A stretch of DNA of 64,000 nt from Taeniopygia guttata (GCF_048771995.1 NC_133064.1:24283001-24347000); one strand, 5' to 3'; shown: positions 12,006-22,700, numbered from the stretch's first letter. Translations and numbers: made by a program. Notes: a model not told the origin generated them from the letters alone.

Positions 12006-12640
12006 TGAGAAGCAAGATGTATTCATTTGCCATCTGTATAGCAGTTATCTTCTGTTAAGTGAGCAGTTTTCCTTACCTCTTCCACAACCAGTCCTCTCTC
12101 AGGGTAGACATCTACTGATAATGAGCTATTAAATGTCACTGCATGACTGATAAGAACTATAACATCCCATTGTGAGATGCTCCACCCAGAGGGAAGAGCC
12201 AAGCATTTCTACCTAAATATAATCTTGAGTTTCTAGAACACCAGCACGGCTTTTCCTGCACTAAATTTCCCAGAGGAACAGCTGCCTCTTCTACTACAGA
12301 AAGACTACAAACTTTTTTTACAAGATCACTGCTCTGACAGAACCACACCTGCCACTCCAGAAGGACTGCAGCCATAATTCCCAATTAGACTGCGGCCAAC
12401 ATCCTGACTAAGAGGGTGTCAGGTTGTATTCTGACTCTGTCAGTGTTGTTTTAGTTCACTACATTATCTTTTTTTTTTTCTTCCCTATTAAAGAACTGTT
12501 ATTCCTGCTCCCATATTTTTGCCTGAGAGCCCCCCTTAATTTCAAATTTATAACAATTTGAAAGGAAGGAATCTACATTTTTCCATTTCAGGAGAAGCTC
12601 CTGCCTTCCTTAGCAAACACCTGTCTTCCCAAACCAAGAC
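12006..12640 (+). mobile_element. LTR-like repeat family B (copy 2, most complete)
   Basis: Starts TGAGAAGCAAGATG and contains AATTAAAGAACTG-type polyadenylation context near 12,489. It ends about CCAAGACA, in the middle of an antisense CR1. The copies at 724-1195 and, inverted, 53,890-54,395 share the body. An exact target duplication is not evident (GTCCCAC/GACCCAC is only suggestive). Confidence 0.6.
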
Positions 12641-12650
12641 ACGGACCCAC

Positions 12651-13116
12651 TCTAAGAGGTGTATGTCTTCTACTGAGGACTCTGGAACTGGATGCAGCAC
12701 TGCAAGTGGGGCCTCACCAGAGCAGAGCAGAGAGGCAGAATTATCTCCCTTGACCTGCTGGCCATGCTGCTTTGGATGCAGCCCAGGACATGGCTAGTTT
12801 CTGGGCTACAAGTTCACATTGTCAGCTCATGTCCAACCTCTCATCCATCAGCACCCCCAAGTCCTTCTCGGCAGGGCTGCTCTCGATCTGTTCATCCTCC
12901 AGCCTAGATTGATACCAGGGGTTGCCCCAACCTAGGTGCAGAACCTTGCACTTGGCCTTGTTGAACCTCATGAGGTTCATATATGACCACTTCTCGAGTT
13001 TGTCCAGGTCCCTCTGGATGGAATCCAATCCCTCAGGCATGTCAACCACACCACATGTCCATGTCAGTCTTGTACTAGGGAGCCCAGAACTGGACATGAG
13101 ATCACACCTGGAGTCC
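12651..13116 (-). mobile_element. CR1 fragments, antisense
   Basis: The minus strand encodes a CR1 RT C-terminal segment (13,097 to 12,822: [20 protein letters not shown], then VLHLGWGN). A second short antisense CR1 segment lies at about 13,061-13,116. The first piece continues the copy at 11,638-12,003 across the family B insertion. Confidence 0.8.
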
Positions 13117-13120
13117 CAAA

Positions 13121-14516
13121 TGCTGGTGCATTGGGTTTACATGGCCAGGTTTTGGTAGCAGGGGTCTACAGGGGTGGCTTGTGTGAAGATGCCAGAAGCT
13201 TCCATTATTTTCAACAGAGCCAATGCCAGCCAGCTCCAAGATGGACCTGGCCAAGGCCAAGCCAATCGGAGATGGTAGTAACACCTCTGTGATAACATAT
13301 TTAAGAAGAAAAAAAAGAAAAAGTTATTGCACTATGGGTATTCTCAGCTCAGTCAGAGAGAGGGGAGAGTTTCTAACCAGGCTAGAGCCTGGGAAAGATT
13401 TGCAAAGGAATGTAACTAATTATCTATCTCTCTTGTTGTTCACATTGTTTATAGATATGTTCTGCCACCGTGCGTCATTCACTGCACACCAATGGTGTGA
13501 GATGTTTTTACTTTAAGACCAATGAAATTAGTCTGCACGATGCTCTCTATAAAAGAGCGATGTATTTGAAATAAAGTAGTTAGTGTTCACATCATCTAGC
13601 TTTCTGAACTGGAGTTCTTTCTTTCCCGTCCTACCTCAATGGCGACAACGCACAGGATTGCGGCCAGAGAAGAGTGGATTGAGAATATGTGAGAGGAACA
13701 ACCAAGGTCAGTGGAAAAGGAGGGGGAGGAGGTGCTCCAGGCACCGGAGCTGATTCTCCTGCAGCCCATGATGAAGCAGCTGTGTCCCTGCAGGCCATGG
13801 AGATCCATGGGGATGCAGAGTTACATCTGCAGCCCCTGGAGGAGACCCATGCTGGAGCAGGTGAATGCCTGAGAAGAGGCTATGAACCTGTGGTAGGCCC
13901 ATGCTGGAGCAGGGTACTGGCAGGGACCTGCAGACCCATGAAGAGAGGAGCCCACACTAGAGCAGGTTTCCTGGTAGGACTTGGAACCAAATGGGGCATT
14001 GGAGCAGGCTGTGCCTGAAGGACTGCCTCCCATGAAAAGGGACCCACGCTGGAGCAGTTAATGAAGAACTGTAGCCCATGGGAAAGATTCATGTTGGAGA
14101 AGTTTGTGGAGGACTGTCTCCCATGGAAAAGACCCTAAGCTGGAGAAGAGGAAGGGCTCCTTTCCCTGAAGAGGAAGCAGTAGCAGAAACCACCTGTGAT
14201 GAACTGAGAGTAACCCCCAGTCCCTGCCTCCCAGTGCCACTGGGGTAGGGGAGGAAGGAGGTAGAGCCTGGGAAGAAGAGAGAGGTGGAGGGAAGGTGTT
14301 TTTAAGATTTGTTTTACTTCCCATTATCCTGCTCTGATTTTGACTGGTAATAAATTCAGTAATTTCCCCAAGTCAAGTTTGCTTTGCCCATGATGGTAAT
14401 TGGTGAGTGATCTCTTCCTGTCCTTATCTCAAATCATGAACATTTTGTTATATTTTCTTTCTCCTGCCCAACTGAGGGGAGCGATAGAGTGGCTCTGGTT
14501 GCTAGGCTTTTTTGAG
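13121..14516 (+). mobile_element. Long LTR family L, split by an LTR-D
   Basis: A repeat of about 1.1 kb (excluding the nested LTR) with short GGAG-rich, quasi-periodic segments reading CCCATGCTGGAGCAG and variants at 13,750-14,120, and AATAAATTC near 14,349. The pattern matches a long LTR type I know as common in songbird genomes. The canonical end is missing, so it is 3' truncated. A family D LTR is inserted at 13,333-13,647. Confidence 0.6.
13333..13647 (+). mobile_element. Solo LTR family D, 315 bp
   Basis: Runs from TATGGGTATTCTC to GGCGACA, with TATAAAAGAG near 13,548 and GAAATAAAG near 13,569. Flanks are TTGCAC and ACGCAC, a target duplication with two mismatches. The length is identical to that of the copies at 29,170 and 63,634. 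Confidence 0.8.
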
Positions 14517-15337
14517 GTTTTTAAACCTTTCTGGTCCCTAAGCTTTTCTGAGGTTTTAATACCTTTCTGGTACTTTTCTTATTTTGTTATCCAGAGATAG
14601 CTCCAGTATTGTCCCTAACACGTTGCTTTTACAGTGGAGGGGCATGGATTAGAATAGCTATGTTGCTGGGTTCAGTGATAATGCTTTATAGGGAGTTTAC
14701 AAAGGTACTGGGGTTTGTTCCAGGTAAGTATGGTTTATGGTTTCTTTGTCCTACCCTGCGTCCCAGTTCTAGTAGCATGTTTTGAGTGTTTATTAGTAAT
14801 TGCACCCAGTTTGTTAGAGTAGGAGCAGAGGATGAGTCTTTTCAGTCTTTCCTTTCCTTCTTTGAATGTTATGTCACTTTTTGAGAATGTTCCATTTCCC
14901 CTGAATGTTAGAGACCACCTTCCTGGTATTTAATCTGGTAGGCTTCCTCTACATAGCTTTCAGTGAGGGCTGAGATTTCCAGAGGGGCTGATGAGACTCC
15001 TGACCCAGGTGTGGAAAATCCTGAATGGTATGGAGAATGGGAGAGAATGGGCTGAACCCTGAAGGAGTTTTCTGATCCCCCAGCTTGGGAATTTTCACGT
15101 GAACAAATTCAGAACCCAGCTGAAGTGGGGAAATATCTGAAAGAGAACTGCCATGATGATTCTAAGGAGAAAAAGATCATTTAAATAAGCTGGGCCCTAG
15201 CATATGCTTATCGCACACTGCTAGATACCGTAGGGCAGGAGGCAGAGGCAGGGAGGCAGGGAGATAAATCAGCAGCTACCCCAGTCACTCAGGCTGCAGC
15301 CAAAACCACAGTTACTCAGGTTGTAGCTAAACCAGAC

Positions 15338-15880
15338 TGTAGCAGCATGGGGGTTAGATAGTGGTTGCTGCTACCTATTTCCCAATAAGCGACTCCTGTG
15401 GAAAAGCTGCTTGGGTAAAAATTCAGGCAAGGCAGTCAAGTCCACACACACCACACTCACCACAGCAAGCTCAGCAAAGAGAGGCAGAAGGGCCTTTTGT
15501 ATGATCAGTTCCAGTGAAGGTTTATTGCATCCACCACACCAAAGGGAAACCAGGGACAAAAGACAAATCATGTGCTCTCTGTAAGGTTTAAGTAGGGGCA
15601 GGTACGGGGGCAGTACCAAGGGGCAGGGCAAAGGGCATTGGCTTACAGGGAAGAAGGGGCTGGCCACCAGGGGTATCACAACCAATGAGGAAACAGGGAA
15701 AGGAGAAACCAGGGGAAGTTAAAACATATGGGGAAAGGAACTGGAATGGATCAGTATTGTGCAAGACTCCATGGGGAAGTCTTTTCTGTCCACCCAGGTG
15801 GGGAAAGACTCTATTGTAAGTCTCTCCAGGGGAGGGCTCTGGGGAATTCCGTGAGGGGGAAAGATCCAGAGGATTCCACA
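15338..15880 (-). mobile_element. Solo LTR family I, antisense
   Basis: A 543-bp element bounded by TG and CA, with a perfect 6-bp target duplication CCAGAC (15,332-15,337 and 15,881-15,886). On the minus strand it has GCAATAAACC near 15,520. It aligns with 49,061-49,594 on the plus strand (shared GTGGTTGCTGCT, CTCCTGTGGAAAAGC, and GGAAAGGAGAAACCAGGGG). It lies inside ERVL gag. Confidence 0.85.
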
Positions 15881-16463
15881 CCAGACAGTGAACCTAAGCC
15901 AGCAGCTAAGCCAGACAGTGAGCCTAAGCCACTGGCAGTCGCTACCGCAGGAAAGAAGCACACAACCAAAACCGATCGACCAGTGGACAATGATGATCCA
16001 GGGGAAGGACCCTCAAAGCCAGCTCCTGACACAAAATCAGAAGTCACTATTGAGTCTTTTTCCCTAAAGGACCTTCATGGCCTAGGAAAAGATTACACTT
16101 GATGACCTGATGAATCTATAATTAGTTGATTAGTCTGTCTTTGGGATGCTGCAGGCGAGGCTACAATTCTGGATGGTACTGAAGCAAGGCATTTGGGATC
16201 CCTGTCGCATGATCCGACTATCCACCAAGGAATGACATGGGGGGCTAACCCTCACAGTCTCTGGGCACGGATTTTGGGAAGTGTGGCACAAAGATATCTG
16301 TGTGCAGATGATCTCTATGCAGCAGACTCAGTGAAAGACCATAGAACAAGGGATTCAACACTTCAGAGAAATGGCAGTGGCAGAGATTGTCTTCTCGGAT
16401 GACCTAACAACTAGGAATCCAGACTTGTTACTAAGAAAATATTTTCCTGAACAAGTTAGGGGA

Positions 16464-16540
16464 GAGGCCACTTGAATTTGCTTTCTAGAGGGACCCCATT
16501 TGGAGGTTTCCTTCCAAATTTGCCCTAAACCAGGACACCT
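16464..16540 (+). mobile_element. LTR family G 3' fragment
   Basis: Ends TTGCCCTAAACCAGGACA, matching the last bases of the family G LTRs at 31,823-32,517 and 38,425-39,107. Only the final 60-80 bp are present. Confidence 0.5.
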
Positions 16541-16835
16541 CCCCAGGTGCAGGATTTGGCATTTGTCCTTGTTGAACTGCATGAGGTGCCTACCAGACCA
16601 TTTCTCCAGCCTATTGAGGTCCTTCTGAATAATAGCCCAGCCTTACAACATATTGACTACTTCCCACTATTTGGTCTTATCTGCAAACTTGTAGAGAGGG
16701 GACAAAGTTATGTTATCCAGTTGTTCACAGACATTAAACAGAATTGACCCCAGTATCCATCTCTAAGAAATACCACTAGTAATTGGCCACCAGTTGGGCT
16801 TTGCGTTGCTGATCACAAACCTCCAATCTAGCAGC
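16541..16835 (-). mobile_element. CR1 fragment, antisense
   Basis: The minus strand reads as CR1 RT C-terminus (MQFNKDKCQILHLGR from 16,582 downward). On the plus strand it has the usual antisense CR1 text (CATTTGTCCTTGTTGAACTG). It sits within the ERVL gag region. Confidence 0.75.
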
Positions 16836-16935
16836 TTGTCCTGGTTACAGGGCTAGGAGGCAGAGTCCGAATTGTGCATTCTACGCCCCCTCTACATCAT
16901 CTTAAAGATTGTCTTAAAGACTGTCTCTTTAAGAC
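16836..16935 (+). mobile_element. Repeat family E fragment
   Basis: TGTCCTGGTTACAGGGCTAG onward matches 28,931 onward (CTGGTTACAGGGATAGGAGG). Only about 100 bp align before ERVL gag sequence resumes. Confidence 0.45.
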
Positions 16936-18029
16936 CTGCAGCTGAACCAAGCAACTAACAGTTGCCCCCATTCAAAGAGGAAATCTAAGACCAAATCAGT
17001 TCACATAGTGACAAAGGGGAGGAAGAACCTTCACAACCAGTGGAAGATACAATCATTCAATCCAGTCCCTGTGTGAGCTGTGTAAAGAGTTCACCCGTTA
17101 GACAATGAATCCATATTGACCTGGCTACTCCGAATCTGAGATTCCACAGACAACGATACAAACTTATATGGTGGTGAAGCCAGGCAACTGGGATCCCTGT
17201 CCTGGGATGTGGTTATTGACCAGAGGATTGGAAAAAAGCAAGAAAATCTCAGCCTCTGGAGGCAACTCCTGTCAAATGAGGGAAATATACCTCTGCAGAG
17301 AAGATCTCTATGTGCAGCAAGGCCAGTGAAGCACTATGGGGCAAGGTATCCGATGCCCAAGAGAAATAGCTGTGATGGAGATGATTTTTTCAGATGATGT
17401 GCAATTCCCTAAAAGTCTGGACTGCATCCAGTGTACATCACAGATTTGGCAGAAATTTGTATGGCCCAGGCCAAAGATATAATCCCACTACTTAGCATTG
17501 CTGCAGTGGAAGGAGGGAGAAGACAGACTAAGTGCTTTGGCTATCAAACTCTCGACATATGAAGACACTATTGCCACCCTATTACAGGCCCATGTCTCAG
17601 CTGTGGAAACAGAACTGGCCGAGCATGTCCAGAACTGGGAATAGAAAATTTAAGAGCGCTACCAAAAACTCAGAGAGGAGTTTAAGGAATAAACTTTCCA
17701 TGTCTCGCCAATACAGACCAGAGTCTCTGCTATTAGGAGCAGGCACCCTCAGGCCAGGGAGAGAGGTAATCTGTGGTTTTATCTGCATGAACATGGGGAA
17801 GACACAAGGAGATGGGATAGAAAACCCACCTCTGCCCTAGCAGCAAGGGTACATGAGTTGAAAGGAGGAGCAACTACCACAGGAAACTCATCAAGGATAA
17901 ATGCTGCTCCAGTCTCCCATGGACACGCTCCTAGGCAGAAGAGAAGGGATGATGTCATGTCCGATCCTCTGGAAGGGACCTCTAGGTCATATTTACAGGG
18001 AAGGAGCAATGAGTACCATAACTAGAACT

Positions 18030-18450
18030 AGAGGGGCCTTGCCTCTTGCCAGGTAGAGGAAAGTGACAATTGGATATATTGGACTGTGTGGATCCGATGG
18101 CCTGGCACATCAGACCCACAAGTGTATAAGGCTCTAGTTAACACCAGCATACAATGTACCCTGATGCCATCAAGATATGTAGGGACAGAATTTATCTCCA
18201 TCTCTAGGGTGACAGGGGATTCCAACAGCTGACTGTACTGGAAGCTGAAATGAGCTTGACTGGGAAGGAGTGGCAAAAACACCCTGTTGTGACTGGTCCA
18301 GAGACCCTATGCATCCTTGGCATAGATTACCTCACAATCAGGTATTTCAAAGACCCAAAAAGATACTGTTGGGCTTTTGGGACAGCTGCTGTGCAGACAG
18401 AAGAAACTAGACCTTGCCTGGTCTCTAAGAAGACCTTTCTGCTGTGAGAC
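18030..18450 (+). pseudogene. ERVL-like protease region
   Basis: Reads as the protease-containing start of a class III pol: a DPQVYKALVNTSIQC segment where the family has its D-T/S-G active-site loop (here NTS), and then a GIDYL motif before a stop at 18,445. The aspartate is replaced, so the enzyme would be inactive. It lies between the gag remains and the RT start. Confidence 0.55.
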
Positions 18451-18760
18451 TGCTGAGGATTGAAGAATGACAGGTTCCAATTGCTACTGCAACAGTGCAT
18501 CATCAGCAATACTGCACCAACTGAGATTCTGTGATTCCTATCCATAAGACAATTTGTGAATTGGAGAGCCAGGAAGTGGTCAGCAAGACTCACTTGACCT
18601 TTAATAGTCCTATATGTCCAGTGCCTAAGTCAAATGGAGACTGACAGTAGACTACTGTGGCCTGAATAAAGTCACACCACTACTAAGTGCTGCTGTGCTG
18701 GACATACTCGAACTTCAGTATGAGCTCGAGTCCAAGGCAGCAAAGTGGTGCCACCATCTA
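18451..18760 (+). pseudogene. ERVL-like reverse transcriptase, first segment
   Basis: Broken frames read as the RT N-terminus, ending in ELQYELESKAAKW at about 18,710-18,748. The RT continues at about 27,280 (DIANA/FFSIP-type palm motif), so roughly 8.5 kb of later insertions separate the two halves of one RT gene. Confidence 0.6.
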
Positions 18761-19136
18761 TCAGTGCTCATCCCCACACGGGACACCAATTATTGGTATC
18801 CGTGCTTGGCACCAACCGACGGTGGATGGAAACTGACTTCACTGCCAGTTTATTATCCTACTGTAAAACTTCCATACCTTCCCTCTGTGAGTTCTCATGG
18901 GCAGCTCTTCACGACACTGACTCCTCTCTTCCTTCTGCACAACCACCTAACCCTTTATGTCCCTCACACAACTGCCTGACCCTTCCTCCTCACAGTACAA
19001 CCAGCAAACTCCAACTCAACTCTCAACCAGCTAACCGCTCTTTTACAACACCCATCCTTATTGGACATAGCTGTGACCTATTAAGGGCAAGGCTGTTCCC
19101 ACTCTTTGGTAATTAGTACAGCTGCAAGTCATCAGG
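18761..19136 (+). mobile_element. LTR-like insertion in the ERVL RT (left part)
   Basis: Sequence unrelated to RT lies between the two halves of the ERVL RT. Its right part is 27,209-27,279, beyond the young provirus. ACCATCTAT before it and ACCATCGAT after it suggest a target duplication. I infer a solo LTR that was itself the target of the young provirus, but its family is not identified. Confidence 0.45.
19131..19136 (+). repeat. Target-site duplication ATCAGG (left)
   Basis: Perfect 6-bp copy of 27,209-27,214, directly outside the TG of the 5' LTR. Six bases fits alpha- and betaretroviral integrases. Confidence 0.95.
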
Positions 19137-19275
19137 TGTTACAGTGAGCTCCTGGACACCCTTTTGCCCCCCTTTCCTAGGGCCTCTGTGGCTCTGATCA
19201 TGATAACCCCTGGATCCTCCTTCTTGCCCCAATGGGGTTGGCGGGGAGCCAGGAGTGCCCACCCTGTCCAAAACC

Positions 19276-19281
19276 TATATA
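19276..19281 (+). promoter_or_regulatory. LTR TATA box
   Basis: CCTATATAGACCCC lies about 60 bp ahead of the polyadenylation signal, the usual retroviral arrangement. The same box occurs in the 3' LTR at about 26,993. Confidence 0.8.
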
Positions 19282-19337
19282 GACCCCTGAAACTTCCTGC
19301 TCTTTCTCTTTTGCCCCGCTCTCCATGGACACCACAG

Positions 19338-19343
19338 AATAAA
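19338..19343 (+). terminator. LTR polyadenylation signal AATAAA
   Basis: Functional in the 3' LTR position (about 27,055) and silent or suppressed in this 5' copy, as in other retroviruses. Confidence 0.8.
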
Positions 19344-19493
19344 GAGAGCTGTTCCAATACCCTGGGTAAGGAGCCTCTTCTGATTACCTTTCCCTCTCCC
19401 TGCTATTTCCTCCCCTCACAGCCCCATATCTCTGAGCTAGTCGGATTCATTCGGGGGGCTGCGTGGAGGGGGGAAAACCATAGAAATAACAGT

Positions 19494-19507
19494 TGGCGCC
19501 CAACGTG
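19494..19507 (+). promoter_or_regulatory. Primer binding site, tRNA-Lys type
   Basis: TGGCGCCCAACGTG starts 2 bp after the LTR. It matches the lysine-tRNA primer type used by several betaretroviruses (established knowledge). The match breaks down after the 14th base (TGCTGC follows), so pairing may be shorter than the usual 18. Confidence 0.85.
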
Positions 19508-20035
19508 TGCTGCTCTGAGCCCACGAAGAAGCTGGACCCCCTATTTCAGTGGAAGTCAAAAGCCTTTAGGACAGTCAACTGCCCTGGTACTCTAGCTGCC
19601 TTTAAAAGCTTTGAGTCACGGGGACAGTCGGGGACCTCTGCCTGTGTACCCCAGGAAGAGCCGACTGGAGAGGGAACCCCCAGACAGGGTTTCACAGACG
19701 AATCCCGCAGTCACGGGCTTGGTAAATTCTCCGACGCGGCACCCGGGACCGCGCCTGGCCGGGAGAGGCTACCATAAGTGACTGGGGGGGGCTGCTTGCG
19801 GGAGGGGGAGCCAGGGCCCTACTGCGAGTAAGCGGGAACCGGTGGGCTGCGCATACCCACGTTCCACGGGGAACAGGCACGGGAGGAGCAGGCTAAAGCC
19901 GCCCCGGCAGCGGCGGGACGAACGCCCCTCCCCCTGTGCCCCCCCGGCTCGGGTTTTCCACGGAGGGAAATTCGAATCATTCGTGCTGTGTTATTAGCTC
20001 TGGTGGAGACTAGTCCAGTGAAACAATTAGAAATC
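19508..20035 (+). other. Provirus leader
   Basis: A GC-rich leader of about 530 bp that should hold the packaging signal and the splice donor. GGTAAA near 19,720 is a possible donor, but I cannot choose with confidence. Short open frames here show no recognised motif. Confidence 0.6.
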
Positions 20036-20885
20036 ATGGGTACTAACATTTCACTGCAACAGAAGAGTATACTAACACATCTTAGCAATAACTTAAACAA
20101 TGTATCATTCCCTAACAAGCTCCTCCTGCGTTTTGTGTGCTGGCTACAGACAGAAATACCAAATTTTACTGTGCAAGACCTGAATTCGCTTGCTTTTTGG
20201 AATCAAATTGGACAGATATTAACTTTAAAAGTCGAAAATGGTGAACATAAAGTTTCTCGATTTATTCCGATATTTTTACAAGCACGGAAAAATATTTTAG
20301 AAGCAGAAGAAAGCATGCAAACGCAGAAACACAGTTCTAACACTCCCTTTTCCCCTTCCTGCCCACCTCCTGAATACCCCAGCCCTGAAAACCCCTCACC
20401 CACCCCTTATTCCCCTCTGACACCTTGTTTTTCGGAGAAATACAGCCCGGAGTGTGTCTTAAAGAGCAGCGCGGCATCTGAGGAACACACGCGACCAGAT
20501 AATGGCGGACGCCATGTGGTTTCACCGGCGCGGGCCGCTCCACCCCCCCACTCCCCCTCCCACTCGCATTCCTTTGCTTCCCCCGCCCTCCGCCACCCCC
20601 TCCGCCCCCACCCCCTCCTCCCTCCCCTCCTCCGACGCCTGCTTATCTCCCATAGCAACACCCCACCTTCCTTATCAGTGCCAGCCCCCGGGTTGCCCCG
20701 GGAACAGGGGCGGGGCCGGCCCCTGCACTCCTCCGAGCCCAGTGGCTCACAGCAGGGCGGGGACACGGCACGGCAGCCCGGCAGCTCAGAGCCGGGGCGG
20801 GGCCCGAGTCTGCACCGCGGAGCAGACAGCCCGAGAGGGGGGGGGCGAGCTGCCCCTCACCGGGGTGGGGGAGGCGCGGAACGAA

Positions 20886-20957
20886 CACAAGCCTGCCTCT
20901 AACGAGGAATTTATACCATCTCACAAGCCTGCCTCTAACGAGGAGTCCATACCATCT
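20886..20957 (+). repeat. 36-bp tandem duplication in gag
   Basis: Two copies (20,886-20,921 and 20,922-20,957) differ at 3 bases. Translated in the local frame they give two 12-residue units starting HKPASNEE. The length is a multiple of three, so it does not cause the frame breaks. Confidence 0.9.
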
Positions 20958-21834
20958 ATAGCTCCAGTGGTTTATTTAGGGAGAAGAAACGGTACAAAAA
21001 CATACCAACCTCTCCCATACAGGGACAAAACAGAAATCTGTAAGGTTCAGAGAGAATTTGGAGATCGAGTGAGATCTTTAAGGGTATGATGAGGGCAACC
21101 TTCAATTAAAATGAAATGGTGCCGAAAGATGTAACTGATTTGTTTAAATGTTTACTAACATCCTCTGAATATGAGATATGGGAAAGTAAGTGGAAATTGG
21201 CTTTGGAAACAGTTTTGCAAGAAATACAGCGTACACCCAGTGATGCCACCGACATAGATGGCCAGCCCCTTACAATACACCATTTGTGTGGGACAGGAGA
21301 CATACAATGTCCAGAAAAACAAACCAGACTGTTATCTAAATCGGTTTTAGAAAAAATCTGTACTGCTGCAGAAAAGACACTGTATCAATTACCAGGCACT
21401 GAGGTTGAATGCAGTTATATTAATATCAAACAGTTTCCTTCTGAGAGTTTTTTGCAGTTTGTGGATCGCTTGAGAAGCCAAGTCGAAAAACAGGTGCAAC
21501 ACACCAGTGTGCAAACAGAGTTGATTAAAGAAATGGCCCAGAGGAATGCCAACGAGACCTGTCGTAGGATTCTTCTCAGCCTTCCTCTTGATCCAGCACC
21601 TACTCTTGGCCAGATGATCGAGGCCTGCGCTAAGAAAGCAGAGCTGCTTGATACTCCTGTCAGTCATAGAGCACCAGCAGACTTACAGCCTGTTGCCACT
21701 GCTGCATCAAGCCCAAGGAAGCCACCCAGATCATCACAACAGCTGCAGCAAATCATCTGCCTGCGTTGCAAGAAACCAGGACACTTTGCCAGAAACTGTC
21801 CTCAGAACCAGAACCAGAGACAGATCAACAAACA

Positions 21835-21841
21835 AAAAAAC
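21835..21841 (+). promoter_or_regulatory. gag-pro -1 frameshift heptamer A AAA AAC
   Basis: In the gag frame the codons AAA AAC end directly before the TAG at 21,842-21,844, with the heptamer in X XXY YYZ phase. This heptamer is a classic betaretroviral gag-pro site (established knowledge). A -1 slip leads into a frame that stays open to about 21,904. Confidence 0.85.
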
Positions 21842-21844
21842 TAG

Positions 21845-22700
21845 ATGCACAGCGCGTGCCCACTGCTACGCGCAAAGATATAAATATAGTGGGACCACAA
21901 ATGTGAAAATGCCTCTCTCTTAACAAATAAGGGGGAGGGTGGATACTATGATGGGGGGAGAGAGAAAAATAAGAATGTGAAATGTATTACTAACAAGGTT
22001 TGGCAGCCAATAGGCCGGCCACGTCTAGTGACTGCCAAAGGATTTCATTTCAGAAACACTGATTGGAAAGTCATTGTGGTGGACCTATCAAAAAACCCTC
22101 AGGACCTGCAGGCGTACGATATGGAACTGGACAGTGAGTATTTTGTTATTGGGGACACAGCATACACACCTCCAGAGATTGAAATAGTTCCCAGTACTAC
22201 TAAGGGAAAAATATCCAGCCTTATGCTGTTGGCACGTTGCTTGCACCCTCCATTCTATCTAGAAAAGGGGCAAATTCTGGCACAAGCCATTCCCATCCCA
22301 GTAGAAATCACAGTAGAAGGAAAATCTCCAGAAGTCTACTGGGCGGAAGTGGTAGGAGAGGATAAACCGTCCATGGCATGCAACCTAGCACATGGGTCAG
22401 AGTACCTTCAGGTGAAAGGTGTTCTGGACACAGGTGCAGACATCACGGTGATACCCAAAACCATGTGGCCATCACACTGGGAATTGCAACCTGTGGCAGG
22501 CAAACTTCAGGGTATAGGAGGAACTACATTGAAAAAAAATTTCTAAAAATGTAGTGCAAATTGAGGGACCTGACGGGAAATCAGCAAGTGTTCGCCCGTT
22601 TGTGGCAGACTATAAGGCTCCTCTGTGGGGGAGAGACACCATGTCCCAGTGGGGAGTCCAATTAATCATTCCTAAGACACCCCAGGATTTTCGGGAGTAG
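21845..22700 (+). pseudogene. pro: pro of the young provirus: dUTPase-like segment and protease, disrupted
   Basis: After the frameshift site the -1 frame runs to a TGA at about 21,904. The neighbouring frame is open from about 21,890 to 22,546. Its first part (about 21,977-22,350) resembles a degenerate dUTPase (EKGQILAQAIPIP matches the last conserved motif type). Protease follows, with the active-site DTGAD at 22,427-22,441 and a GIGG flap-like motif. A homopolymer run (A8, 22,532-22,539) coincides with another frame change; the protease end is in the next frame up to the TAG at 22,698 (LWGRDTMSQWG). So pro carries at least two frame breaks. Confidence 0.75.
22685..22691 (+). promoter_or_regulatory. 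pro-pol -1 frameshift heptamer G GAT TTT
   Basis: In the terminal protease frame the codons are CAG GAT TTT CGG GAG TAG. The heptamer is in the correct phase and 6 bp upstream of the stop, and a -1 slip enters the open pol frame. It is one base from the known betaretroviral site G GAT TTA. Confidence 0.8.

Larger units (their letters stand above)
14517..17860 (+). pseudogene. ERVL-like gag region, decayed and interrupted
   Basis: Remains of a class III gag-like gene. Recognisable parts are the capsid-like segment at about 16,030-16,400 (EATILDGTEARHLGS, then a DDLYAADS segment) and later parts at 17,100-17,860. These include a long charged region (17,532-17,840) that could form a coiled coil. 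The region 14,517-15,337 is poorly recognisable. Insertions cut gag at 15,338-15,880 and 16,464-16,935. Stops and frame changes are frequent. The order gag, protease, RT continues downstream in the same orientation, so this is one provirus. Confidence 0.6.
19137..19491 (+). mobile_element. 5' LTR of the young provirus
   Basis: 355 bp from TGTTACAG to AAATAACA. TATATA is at 19,276-19,281 and AATAAA at 19,338-19,343, so U3 is about 165 bp, R is short and U5 about 130 bp. It is identical to the 3' LTR except at one position near 19,354. Confidence 0.95.
20036..21844 (+). pseudogene. gag: gag of the young provirus, disrupted
   Basis: Starts at 20,036 with MGTNIS, an N-myristoylation-type matrix start. 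Matrix is open to about residue 105, then a long proline- and serine-rich spacer follows. Capsid and nucleocapsid are open at 21,116-21,844. The capsid has a major-homology-like segment (SESFLQFVDRL) whose usual glycine is F. There is one CCHC zinc knuckle (CLRCKKPGHFARNC, about 21,760-21,801). Breaks: a frame change in the spacer, possibly at the G9 run at 20,837-20,845; a second frame change at about 21,060-21,075; and a TAA stop at 21,107-21,109. No intact Gag can be made from this copy. A 36-bp duplication lies at 20,886-20,957. Confidence 0.85.

Noticed and set aside
20502-21089. Separate 195-codon gene overlapping gag in the young provirus
   Set aside because: Its C-terminal part reads as the continuation of gag after a frame break; the proline-rich first part is open in two frames only because of GC-rich composition.
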